Shown: piece after piece, positions 1 through 7,039 of the stretch | Layout: every line of letters begins with the position of its first letter | How positions within the stretch are numbered: position 1 is the stretch's first letter | Source of the DNA: an uncultured Ruminococcus sp. | Lineage (GTDB): Bacteria; Bacillota; Clostridia; Oscillospirales; CAG-272 | Assembly: GCA_902762505.1 (NCBI GenBank) | Contig: CACWOQ010000017.1 | Span: forward strand, 37,628-73,730 | Direction of reading: 5' to 3' | Length of the DNA: 36,103 nt | The notes under the pieces: model-generated | What the model saw: only the letters and a program-made list of their open reading frames with translations | Told to the model about the DNA's origin: nothing | Database searches by the model: none | Translations under genes and position numbers: made by a program

Positions 1-132
1 TACGATATAAGAAACGATATCCACTACAAGAACGAAGAGGGCAAGGACAAGGACTGCGAGCCGAACGAAGAAGGCGAATTCCCCGCCGTCAAGGGAAGCA
101 TAATCAGACCGAGAGACGAAAGAGAATACTGA
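1..132 (+). CDS. C-terminal tail of an unidentified protein (cut by window edge)
   Basis: The first reading frame is open from base 1 to a TGA at 130-132 and gives a 43-residue, highly charged tail that ends in RPRDEREY. It is followed 16 bases later by a clear intrinsic terminator, so it is very likely the genuine 3' end of a gene that starts outside the window. No domain can be recognised in so short a piece. The tail is rich in Lys, Asp and Glu with no hydrophobic stretch, so it is not a membrane anchor. Function unknown. Confidence 0.55.
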   Translation, partial: YDIRNDIHYKNEEGKDKDCEPNEEGEFPAVKGSIIRPRDEREY

Positions 133-148
133 TATCCCGCAGATATCC

Positions 149-180
149 GACGGGTGCCTCACGGCATCCGTCTTTTTTTT
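149..180 (+). terminator. Intrinsic terminator of the upstream gene
   Basis: A 10-bp stem (149-158 with 163-172, one G-U pair, loop TCAC) is followed by an uninterrupted run of eight T from 173. This is a textbook rho-independent terminator and separates the partial upstream gene from the solute-binding-protein gene. Confidence 0.9.
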
Positions 181-198
181 TATTTTACAGATTTTCCA

Positions 199-227
199 TT
201 GACAAACAGCCTCCGTTATTGTATAAT
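199..227 (+). promoter_or_regulatory. Perfect-consensus sigma-A promoter of the solute-binding-protein gene
   Basis: TTGACA at 199-204 and TATAAT at 222-227 are separated by exactly 17 bases. Transcription should begin near 233-235. It lies just after the terminator of the preceding gene and 29 bases before the start codon. Confidence 0.9.
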
Positions 228-250
228 ATGTATAACGTCAATAACGGAGG
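210..250 (+). repeat. 12-bp perfect inverted repeat spanning promoter spacer and Shine-Dalgarno
   Basis: CCTCCGTTATTG at 210-221 is exactly complementary to CAATAACGGAGG at 239-250. The left arm fills most of the spacer between -35 and -10, the -10 box lies in the loop, and the right arm contains the GGAGG ribosome-binding site (246-250). It could be a protein operator. In RNA, only transcripts entering from upstream would contain both arms and so hide the ribosome-binding site. Confidence 0.8.
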
Positions 251-255
251 TTACT

Positions 256-1704
256 ATGAAAACTAAAATCACAGCGTTGCTTCTTTGCCTGATAATGCTG
301 TCTTCACTTGTTCTCTGCGGCTGCGCGGATTCCGGAAAGCCATCCGCAACAGAGGATTCCGTCACTGAAACCGACGCCGTCACCGAAGACGACGGGCTTC
401 TGCATCCGGATCTGCCGGATATAAAGTTCAACGGCTACACCTTCCGCATACTCGGTCAGGGCGGAGCCGGATGGACCGCCAGCGACATACTCAGGCCCGA
501 CAGCTTCAACGAGGACGGCTTGAACGACGCAAAGCTGAAAAGATATCTCAACGTTGAAGAAAAATACGGCGTAACGATCGAGACTTCCCTCTCCGACACC
601 ATAATGGCGACGGTGCAGGGCGGCATCCTGTCGAACGACTTCAGCTTCGATCTCATCAATATGGACACCGCCAATACCTCAAGCGCCGCTCTCAACAAGC
701 TTCTCATGAACATACCGGACGTACCGTACATAGATCTTTCAAAGCCCTATTACGATCAGAACTATATCCACGATATGTCCTTCGCGGAAAAGCTCTTCTC
801 CGTCGTCACGGACCTTACCACGATGGATATGTTCGTCACCTGGATCATGATGTACAACAAGAACATGATCGAGCGCCACGACCTTGAAAGCCCCTATCAG
901 CTCGTAAAGGACAACAAATGGACTCTTGACAAGTTCAACTCCATGCTGAAGGACGTATCCGTTGAAAACGGCGACGGCAAATGGGACGAGCTCGACACCT
1001 ACGGCTTCGCCGCGCACACCGGCTCCGCGAGAAACCTTTACTACGCCGCCGGACTTACCATCTGCACGAAGGACGAGAACACCGACACGCCGGTGCTTAC
1101 CCTCGGAGACAAGAGCGAGGCTCTGTCGCTTGCCGCGGACAAGATCTCGGATATACTCTATAACGACAACAAGACTCTTATGAACACGAAGATCGTCGAA
1201 GCCTTCGAGGAAGGCCGCTCGCTGTTCCTTGCGGAGATCACCGGATATCTCGGACGTTTCAGAGAGATGAAGGACGATTTCGGCGTCGTTCCCTACCCCA
1301 AGTTCGACGAGGCGCAGAGCAGATACTACACGACGAACGACCCCTGCATAATGGTCTTCTCGATACCGAAATACAACTACAAGACGGATCAGCTCGAGCG
1401 TTCCGGCATCATATTCGAGGCGCTTTGCTGTGAATCCTACAACCTGCTCCGTCCCGCGTATTACGTAGACGTTCTCGGCGGAAAGCAGACGCGCGACTAC
1501 ACGGACTACGAAATGCTCGACCTCATACGCAACAGCCGCGTATACGACTTCGGTCTGTTCAACAACCTCGGATCCATATCCACGATATTCAACTCTCTCG
1601 CCGGAACGAAGACCCCGAAGGTCGCTTCCATGCTCAAAGCCGGTATGAAATCCGGTCAGAAGCAGCTTTCGAAGACGCTTGAAAAATACGAATCTATGAA
1701 ATAA
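256..1704 (+). CDS. Extracellular solute-binding lipoprotein (ABC transporter type)
   Basis: A 482-residue secreted lipoprotein. The start at 256 is chosen because GGAGG at 246-250 sits five bases upstream; the frame is open further upstream, but that would run back through the promoter and terminator. Residues 1-22 form a signal peptide with lysines at 2 and 4 and a leucine-rich core, ending in a lipobox LCGC with Cys23 as the lipidated residue. A low-complexity Ser/Thr/Asp/Glu linker follows, then a globular domain of the family 1 (sugar-type) solute-binding kind, judged from general texture such as the NGYTFRILG opening strand. The ligand cannot be told. No permease or ATPase gene lies beside it, so it either works with a transporter elsewhere or acts as a sensor or surface protein. 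It is followed 11 bases later by an SGNH hydrolase gene that probably shares its transcript. Confidence 0.75.
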   Translation: MKTKITALLLCLIMLSSLVLCGCADSGKPSATEDSVTETDAVTEDDGLLHPDLPDIKFNGYTFRILGQGGAGWTASDILRPDSFNEDGLNDAKLKRYLNVEEKYGVTIETSLSDTIMATVQGGILSNDFSFDLINMDTANTSSAALNKLLMNIPDVPYIDLSKPYYDQNYIHDMSFAEKLFSVVTDLTTMDMFVTWIMMYNKNMIERHDLESPYQLVKDNKWTLDKFNSMLKDVSVENGDGKWDELDTYGFAAHTGSARNLYYAAGLTICTKDENTDTPVLTLGDKSEALSLAADKISDILYNDNKTLMNTKIVEAFEEGRSLFLAEITGYLGRFREMKDDFGVVPYPKFDEAQSRYYTTNDPCIMVFSIPKYNYKTDQLERSGIIFEALCCESYNLLRPAYYVDVLGGKQTRDYTDYEMLDLIRNSRVYDFGLFNNLGSISTIFNSLAGTKTPKVASMLKAGMKSGQKQLSKTLEKYESMK

Positions 1705-1715
1705 GGTGACTCAAA

Positions 1716-2516
1716 ATGGATCTTCATAAATACCTGCACGATGAAAACGAACAGCCTCTTGACAGGATCGTTTCGGACGGCGGCTTCGTCGGGATATTCC
1801 GTACGATAGCCGTAGTCGGAGACAGTCTGTCCTCGGGCGAGTTCGAGTGCAAGCTCCCCGACAAAACGCTTTATATGGATATGTTCGACTACTCGTGGGG
1901 CCAGTACATAGCCCGCGCCGCCGGCTGCAAGGTATACAACTTCAGCCGCGGAGGTATGACGGCGAAGGAATACTGCGAGAGCTTTGCCGCTCAGCAGAGC
2001 ATGTGGAACACGGAAAAGGCGGCTCAGGCGTATATAATCGCGCTCGGCGCGAACGACCTGTTCGGCCTCCGCCAGCCCGTCGGCGACCTGTCCGACGTAT
2101 GCGACGAGGATTACACCAAAAACACCGACAATTACGCCGGTCGTTACTGCGAGATAATACAGAGGTACAAGAAAATAGCGCCCGATGCGAAATTCTTCCT
2201 GCTCACCATGCCGTCAGACGGCGGCGACCCCGAGTCCGAGCGCGAAAAGCTCCTGTCCGCGCAGACGGAGCTCATGTATAAGATCGCGGAGCATTTCGAC
2301 AACTGCTACGTCATAGATCTGAACAAATACATGCCCGCGCAGGATCCGGAATATCACGAGAACTTCTATCTGCACGGTCATCTCAATCCCTGCGGATATA
2401 TCTTCACGGCGCAGGTGGTGATGTCGTACATCGACTACATAATCCGCCGCAACATGGCTGATTTCAGGCGCGTCGCTTACATCAATACGCCGTATTCCGA
2501 CAGCAATATGAAATAA
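1716..2516 (+). CDS. SGNH/GDSL-family hydrolase, likely cytosolic esterase
   Basis: A 266-residue protein with the SGNH blocks: GDSLS around Ser37 (block I), a glycine in NFSRGG near residue 79 (block II), GANDL with Asn113 (block III) and HLNP with His222 (block V). These enzymes are esterases or deacetylases, often acting on acetylated sugars or lipids. No signal peptide is visible, so it should act inside the cell. One oddity is that the acid three residues before the catalytic His, normally Asp in DxxH, is Leu219 here, so the enzyme may use a Ser-His dyad or another acid. The start has AAGGTGA at 1703-1709, overlapping the stop of the solute-binding-protein gene. The pairing suggests a role in handling an imported, substituted carbohydrate, but this is inference. 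Confidence 0.7.
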   Translation: MDLHKYLHDENEQPLDRIVSDGGFVGIFRTIAVVGDSLSSGEFECKLPDKTLYMDMFDYSWGQYIARAAGCKVYNFSRGGMTAKEYCESFAAQQSMWNTEKAAQAYIIALGANDLFGLRQPVGDLSDVCDEDYTKNTDNYAGRYCEIIQRYKKIAPDAKFFLLTMPSDGGDPESEREKLLSAQTELMYKIAEHFDNCYVIDLNKYMPAQDPEYHENFYLHGHLNPCGYIFTAQVVMSYIDYIIRRNMADFRRVAYINTPYSDSNMK

Positions 2517-2521
2517 ACGTA

Positions 2522-2560
2522 AGGCGCGTTATCCGAAAAGGACGACGCGCTTTTTCCTTT
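2522..2560 (+). terminator. Intrinsic terminator after the SGNH hydrolase gene
   Basis: GCGCGT at 2524-2529 pairs with ACGCGC at 2545-2550. The stem continues inward with a T-G pair, one mismatch and three more pairs around a GAAAA loop, and is followed by T-rich sequence (five T, two C, then six T). Confidence 0.85.
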
Positions 2561-2585
2561 TTTGAAATTTTCTCTCATTTCCCCC

Positions 2586-2614
2586 AACCTTTTCTCCTCC
2601 CCGGCTGTCTATAT
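2586..2614 (+). promoter_or_regulatory. Putative ECF-type promoter of the sigma-factor gene
   Basis: AACCTTTT at 2586-2593 and TGTCTATAT at 2606-2614 resemble the AAC-type -35 and GTC-type -10 elements recognised by ECF sigma factors, with 18 bases between AAC and GTC, as usual for that class. No sigma-A promoter is evident here. Because many ECF sigma genes are autoregulated, this is a candidate site for the protein encoded directly downstream. The assignment rests on motif resemblance only. Confidence 0.5.
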
Positions 2615-2637
2615 GGCAGAGTACTCGAAAAACACGA

Positions 2638-2655
2638 AAAGGAGTGATCACCATT
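2638..2655 (+). promoter_or_regulatory. Shine-Dalgarno pointing to an ATT start codon
   Basis: AAGGAGTGATC (2639-2649) matches the 16S anti-SD complement AAGGAGGTGATC but for one G. The only AUG-like standard codon in frame nearby, GTG at 2644, lies inside this element and cannot be served by it. ATT at 2653-2655 is in frame and eight bases after GGAG. The next in-frame ATG, at 2689, would remove the first part of sigma region 2. Confidence 0.6.
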
Positions 2656-5600
2656 TACAGATCATACGACGATGAAACGCTCGTATACATGACGCTTTCG
2701 GGCGACCGTGACGCGTACGGCGAGCTCGTCATGCGCTGGCAGGGCGCGGCGCTGTCCGCGGCGAATTCCGTTCTGCACTCGGTATATTTGTCCGAGGACG
2801 CGGTCCAGGACGCGCTCGTCGCCGCGTGGATGAAGCTCGACACGCTCGCCGACCCGGCGAAATTCGGCGCCTGGGTCTGCAAAGCGGCAAAAAACCGTGC
2901 GCTTAATATCCGCGCCCGTTACAGCGGGTGGATGGATATCTCCGCGTACGAAAACACGGAGTCAGACGAAAGCTTTTCACCGGAGGCGTCGCTTATAGAC
3001 GCAAGCGAAAAAGAAGAGCTGCACGCCGCGATAAAGTCTTTACCGGAAAAGGTGCGGACGGTCATTACTCTGCACTATTTCGAGGGGCTTTCCGTCGCGG
3101 AGATCGCGGACAGGATGAGGATATCCGCCGGCACGGTGAAATGGCATCTGTCCGACGGAAGAAAGAGATTGAGAGGGGAACTTATGGCGACAAACGAAGA
3201 ATATAACGACACGCTTACCGAGCGCGTAATGAAGAAAGTGGAAGAACTTAAGCTGTGGTCGTCCAAATCTGACAAGACCGGGTTTGAGGCCGTCTACAAA
3301 GACGTTCTGTCGGACGTTACAGACCTGCCGGAGTCGGAGAAGAAATACCACGCAATGGCGGACGTGCTTTTGCGCGGCTTCTGGTGGCTGCCCGGCAAAA
3401 AGAACGACGAGCTTGCGGCGCGTATCGCCGACGCCGCGGAAAAAGGACACAACGACGAGGCGACGGCGTTCATCTGCTCAAAGGAGGACGCAAAGCTTTC
3501 GGGCGAGGCGAAGATCGAATTCATCCGCGACAAGCAGATACCGCGCCTTATCGGCAAAGACCTGCCGATATCGCTCGGCTCGGAATGGCTGGCGCTTGCA
3601 AACGCGTACCTTGAAGCCGACAAACGCGACGAGGGATTGTCGGCGCTGAAAAAGGCGAAGGAAATACTGCCGAAGGACAGCGCTGTGTATGCGAGCCTGC
3701 TTTATGCGGAAGACGTGGCAGAGCTGCGCGACACCCGATACAAAGATAAGGACGTACACAAATTCCGGGTATATTCGTCGGGCTGTGAGATATCTTTAAA
3801 AAGCGGCGGTCCGGTCAGGATAAGCGATAAGTGCTTCATATACAGACCCGCGTGGGTCCCCGCCGTCAACGCATGGCTTCGCATTTATTTGGCAGCGTCG
3901 ATCTGCGACGGAACGTTTTTCGTCGAAAAAGCCGATCCGGGATACGTTTTTACCGGCTCGGACAAAACAACGCTTACGCTTTTAAGTAAAACGGAGACGG
4001 TAAACACGCCCGCCGGTGATTTTGAAAACTGCGAGCTGTGGGAAACGGTACCCGCTGACGCGTACACGTCCGCGGTTTACCGCGCGTATTACAAGCGCGG
4101 CGTCGGCATGGTGAAATTCTGCGAGATCATAAACGACGAGGTCGAAACGGTCGTATTATCCTCTTACAGCGTCAAAAAAAGCGACAGCCTGCTGCCGCTT
4201 GATACAGACAACGTATGGGAATATACGCGGCAGTCCGAATACCCGTCCGTTTACCGCTATATCAAAGCAAAAGTCGTTTTCAAGTCAGAAGAAAAGGCGA
4301 CGCTGGCGGTCTTTTCGGAAACGGAACGGCTGTATTACGACGAGCGCAGCTTTGCCGATATGGCATACGCGGTGCGTTCGGATTATAACGATCATAACGG
4401 CAAAATTATTGACGTACGCGATCACGTCAAAAAACTTTTCGCCAATGCTAAAACAAAGCTGCAGAAGGCGCACGCAAACGCCGCTTCGTCCGTTATGAAC
4501 AGACTGATGGACGAAAACGGCATAACCGGAAATGACAAATACGAAAACTGCTGGAATTTCTTTGAGTATCACGCTTTGAGTGTCAGAGACGGAAACGTGA
4601 TACGTCAGGCAAACCGCGATTTCGCTTTCGAATGGAAGAGCACCGACGGCTCGGTATATGACAATCAGGTGCTTTTCAATTATATCTATGACTTTCTGTT
4701 TGACAATTTCGGCTGCGTGTATTCGGATCAGTGGGTACCGGGCTTCCGCACCGTAAAGGAGCTTTACGACTACAACGACGAGCTTATAAAGACGGAGCTG
4801 ACGTGTGAGGACGCGGGGAAAGTCAAGGTCGCCTGCGGTGAGTTTGATAACTGTCTGCGCGTGACCATCGATACTGTCGGCAATTTGAGATACCACGAGT
4901 ATTTCGGCGGCAAAAAGTCTTATATTTTCGCTCCCGGCATAGGCATTATAAGATCCGAAAACAGCTATGCGGAAAACACGCTTTGCGCCGTGTATGAGCT
5001 GACGGAGTACGAGGGAACAGGCGAAGGATATTTCCCGCTTGACGACGGACTGCGCCGTCATTACGATCTGATAAACCCGGTAAGGAACTACGTCGGTCAT
5101 ACGGATTACACGTTTGTAAAAGACAGCTACGGCAGAACGGTGCTTTTCGTCGACAAACGCGGATCAAGAAAGAAGACGGAGCTGCCTGATGATTATATGA
5201 CCGCAGATGAGCGGAAAGAGGACAGCCTTTGGGAAAACAAAGAATATCTCGAATACTATACGCTCTGGGGCAAAAACAATCTTGAAATACTGCTCCATCA
5301 GCTCACGCACAGACCGTACAATCAGGGCGACGGCAGACTGTTTTCAAAATGGCATACGTTCAGGATGAAAGCCATTGAGGCGTTCTGCGGCGGCGAAGTG
5401 CTGCCGGCATGGTACGGCTATTATGCGGAGGCGGCTTTCCGGGCCGCATGCGCAACGTTCAGCTTCGGAGCGTTCGACCGCGCAAAAGAGCTTATGGAGA
5501 CAGCGTTTGAATATTTCGATAAATGGAACGCGATACCGGACGGCGAGCTGCTCGACGTCGGCGCCGCAGAGATCACCGGGAGCATGAAGGTCAAAAAGGG

Positions 5601-5790
5601 TTCGGAGATGCTGATACTTCAGACAAAAGAAAAAGCCGTCTGTTCCGCATACGGTATCTTCAAAGGCAACAAAGGCGATATCATGTACAGCGGAATGACA
5701 GCGCCGCACGGCTGGGAATGGTTCAATCCTGCAAGGAACGAGCCGTTTTTCGCAGAATACGTGGAGCGCAGCAGAAAATACCTAGGTTGA
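2653..5790 (+). CDS. ECF-type sigma-70 factor fused to a ~870-residue C-terminal domain
   Basis: About 1045 residues if started at ATT 2653, or 1048 from GTG 2644; residue numbers here use the GTG start. Region 2 (about 20-90) includes the DAVQDALVAAW segment that binds core polymerase, and region 4 (about 125-180) carries the helix-turn-helix SVAEIADRMRISAGTVKWHL. Everything after residue 180 is extra, where a usual ECF factor ends near 190. Residues 185-370 look helical and TPR-like. Residues 380-900 look beta-rich and contain a repeated element: PAGDFENC near 456 followed by RGVGMVKF near 486, and CGEFDNC near 730 followed by APGIGIIRS near 763. The last 150 residues are helical. No transmembrane segment or signal peptide is seen, so this should be a soluble one-piece sensor and sigma factor. 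No anti-sigma gene is adjacent. The signal and the targets are unknown. Confidence 0.85.
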   Translation: MYRSYDDETLVYMTLSGDRDAYGELVMRWQGAALSAANSVLHSVYLSEDAVQDALVAAWMKLDTLADPAKFGAWVCKAAKNRALNIRARYSGWMDISAYENTESDESFSPEASLIDASEKEELHAAIKSLPEKVRTVITLHYFEGLSVAEIADRMRISAGTVKWHLSDGRKRLRGELMATNEEYNDTLTERVMKKVEELKLWSSKSDKTGFEAVYKDVLSDVTDLPESEKKYHAMADVLLRGFWWLPGKKNDELAARIADAAEKGHNDEATAFICSKEDAKLSGEAKIEFIRDKQIPRLIGKDLPISLGSEWLALANAYLEADKRDEGLSALKKAKEILPKDSAVYASLLYAEDVAELRDTRYKDKDVHKFRVYSSGCEISLKSGGPVRISDKCFIYRPAWVPAVNAWLRIYLAASICDGTFFVEKADPGYVFTGSDKTTLTLLSKTETVNTPAGDFENCELWETVPADAYTSAVYRAYYKRGVGMVKFCEIINDEVETVVLSSYSVKKSDSLLPLDTDNVWEYTRQSEYPSVYRYIKAKVVFKSEEKATLAVFSETERLYYDERSFADMAYAVRSDYNDHNGKIIDVRDHVKKLFANAKTKLQKAHANAASSVMNRLMDENGITGNDKYENCWNFFEYHALSVRDGNVIRQANRDFAFEWKSTDGSVYDNQVLFNYIYDFLFDNFGCVYSDQWVPGFRTVKELYDYNDELIKTELTCEDAGKVKVACGEFDNCLRVTIDTVGNLRYHEYFGGKKSYIFAPGIGIIRSENSYAENTLCAVYELTEYEGTGEGYFPLDDGLRRHYDLINPVRNYVGHTDYTFVKDSYGRTVLFVDKRGSRKKTELPDDYMTADERKEDSLWENKEYLEYYTLWGKNNLEILLHQLTHRPYNQGDGRLFSKWHTFRMKAIEAFCGGEVLPAWYGYYAEAAFRAACATFSFGAFDRAKELMETAFEYFDKWNAIPDGELLDVGAAEITGSMKVKKGSEMLILQTKEKAVCSAYGIFKGNKGDIMYSGMTAPHGWEWFNPARNEPFFAEYVERSRKYLG

Positions 5791-5800
5791 TACAAAAACA

Positions 5801-5835
5801 AACGCGGCAGCCGTAAAAGGCTGCTGCGTTTTGTC
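5801..5835. terminator. Bidirectional terminator between convergent genes
   Basis: AACGCGGCAGCC (5801-5812) pairs with GGCTGCTGCGTT (5819-5830) with one G-U pair and a six-base loop. A-rich sequence lies on the left and T-rich sequence on the right, so it can stop transcripts of the sigma-factor gene (+) and of cotJC (-), which ends at 5834. Confidence 0.85.
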
Positions 5836-6433
5836 ATTTATTTCTGAACGCCGGGTTGTACGCGTAATAGTTTTTCCGGTCAAGCTTGTCGCGGACCATG
5901 CCGAGCGCCTCTCCGAAGCGCTGATAATGGACTATCTCGCGCTGACGCAGATATCTGATCGGATCTATTATATCCGGATCGTCTACCAGGTTCAGTATGT
6001 TGTCATACGTCACCCTCGCCTTCTGCTCCGCGGCGAGATCCTCGTTCAGATCCGCTATCGGGTCGCCCTTCGACTGCATGAAAGCCGCCGTATAAGGCAC
6101 GCCCGACGCCGCCTGCGGATAAACTCCGACGGTGTGATCGACGAAATACGTGTCGAAGCCCTCTTTTATTATCTCATCCGTGCTGAGCCTGCCGGTCAGC
6201 TGTGTGAGTATCGCGCCGATGATCTCAAGGTGCGCCAGCTCCTCCGTGCCGATATCGGTCAGCAGTCCCGCGACTCTGTCGTCCGGCATGGCGAAGCGCT
6301 GTGAAAGATATCTCAGCGACGCGCCGAGCTCTCCGTCGGGTCCGCCGTACTGGCTGATTATTATCTTCGCCGCTCTTGCGTCCGGTCGCTTTATATTCAC
6401 CGGATACTGTAATCTTTTTTCATATCCCCACAT
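5834..6433 (-). CDS. cotJC: Spore coat protein CotJC, manganese-catalase-like
   Basis: A 199-residue protein of the CotJC family, which shares the four-helix ferritin-like fold of manganese catalases and is found in the spore coat. The start at 6433 (MWGYEKRLQYP) is chosen because GGAGGG lies eight bases upstream; a longer frame lacks support. Visible hallmarks are the helix TEELAHLEII (first metal-ligand pair region) and EIVHYQRFGEAL near the C terminus (second pair), with QYGGPDGELGA near the start as in the family. It overlaps the cotJB stop by one base (TGATG), so translation is coupled. It is the last gene of a complete cotJABC operon, which is normally switched on in the mother cell during sporulation. 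The operon ends at a convergent terminator. Confidence 0.93.
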   Translation of the reverse strand: MWGYEKRLQYPVNIKRPDARAAKIIISQYGGPDGELGASLRYLSQRFAMPDDRVAGLLTDIGTEELAHLEIIGAILTQLTGRLSTDEIIKEGFDTYFVDHTVGVYPQAASGVPYTAAFMQSKGDPIADLNEDLAAEQKARVTYDNILNLVDDPDIIDPIRYLRQREIVHYQRFGEALGMVRDKLDRKNYYAYNPAFRNK

Positions 6434-6699
6434 CAGCAGTCCGCCCTCCTTTTCCACGGCATGGGAGCGCCGTTCCACGACCACCCGTAAGCGGTCTTCA
6501 CGAAATACGCGTCAAGGCTCCCGTATTTGTCCGTATACTCTTCAACGAGCGCCGTTCTCTTCTCCATCCTTTGAGCGAAAGCGTCGATCGCTTCGGCATC
6601 GCCCGGGTGAGTGTCAAGGAAAAGGCGCAGCTCATCCATGACGAAGCTCACCTCGTTTATCTCGGAGAGCAGTTCTTCCCTGTCGTCGCGTCCGTTCAT
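6433..6699 (-). CDS. cotJB: Spore coat assembly protein CotJB
   Basis: An 88-residue protein matching CotJB: an N-terminal helical half with LLSEINEVSFVMDELRLFLDTH and a C-terminal TAYGWSWNGAPMPW, a Trp/Pro-rich ending typical of the family. CotJB is needed with CotJA and CotJC to build the spore coat; its biochemical role is not known. Its start overlaps the end of cotJA by four bases (ATGA) and its stop overlaps the cotJC start by one base, so the three proteins should be made in stoichiometric amounts from one mRNA. Confidence 0.92.
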   Translation of the reverse strand: MNGRDDREELLSEINEVSFVMDELRLFLDTHPGDAEAIDAFAQRMEKRTALVEEYTDKYGSLDAYFVKTAYGWSWNGAPMPWKRRADC

Positions 6700-6911
6700 C
6701 TCGCGCCTCCTTCATAGGGCATATACAGCGCCGGGAAAAGCGTCCCGTGCGACAGCGCCTCGCCGTCGGAATATATCTTTCCGTATTTCTGATCCCTGAC
6801 GTACGCCATGGCGTACGCCGGTTCTTTTTCTTCTCCGCCGGGGCTGACGGGCTCACCGCAGCCGGGCGCGCCCGCGTACCGGAAACGTATATATCTGTCG
6901 TTACTGTGCAT
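6696..6911 (-). CDS. cotJA: Spore coat associated protein CotJA
   Basis: A 71-residue protein whose C-terminal half (AMAYVRDQKYGKIY, then ALSHGTLFPAL and MPYEGG) is the CotJA signature. The N-terminal 30 residues are Gly/Pro-rich and less conserved. It is the first gene of the cotJABC operon. No good Shine-Dalgarno is visible directly before the ATG at 6911: GGGAG lies about 26 bases upstream and is not correctly placed for any in-frame start, so translation of this first gene may be inefficient or the true start unclear. Sporulation-specific promoter elements could not be assigned with confidence. Confidence 0.88.
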   Translation of the reverse strand: MHSNDRYIRFRYAGAPGCGEPVSPGGEEKEPAYAMAYVRDQKYGKIYSDGEALSHGTLFPALYMPYEGGAR

Positions 6912-7003
6912 TATCTGATCGCATCATGTGATGCACTCCCGGAATATTAGGCGGGAAATTCATCCCGCCCGTATCAGTATATGAACCGGGCTGTTTACGC
7001 GCA
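6912..7003 (-). other. cotJ upstream region with two small dyads
   Basis: GCATCA-TG-TGATGC at 6921-6934 is a compact inverted repeat just before cotJA. GGCGGGA (6950-6956) pairs with TCCCGCC (6963-6969) and has no T run, so it is not an intrinsic terminator. These could be binding sites for a sporulation regulator or 5' leader hairpins. No function is claimed. Confidence 0.4.
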
Positions 7004-7005
7004 AC

Positions 7006-7035
7006 AAAAAAACAGCTCCGCAGAGCCGTTTTTTT
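7006..7035 (-). terminator. Terminator of the rubrerythrin gene
   Basis: On the minus strand CGGCTC (7028-7023) pairs with GAGCTG (7018-7013) around TGCG. The stem is flanked by seven A before and seven T after, which extends it and provides the U tract. It begins four bases after the rubrerythrin stop. Confidence 0.9.
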
Positions 7036-7039
7036 GCCG

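Noticed and set aside
2644..2646. GTG as start codon of the sigma-factor gene
   Set aside because: It lies inside the only Shine-Dalgarno sequence and so has no ribosome-binding site of its own; ATT 2653 is better placed.
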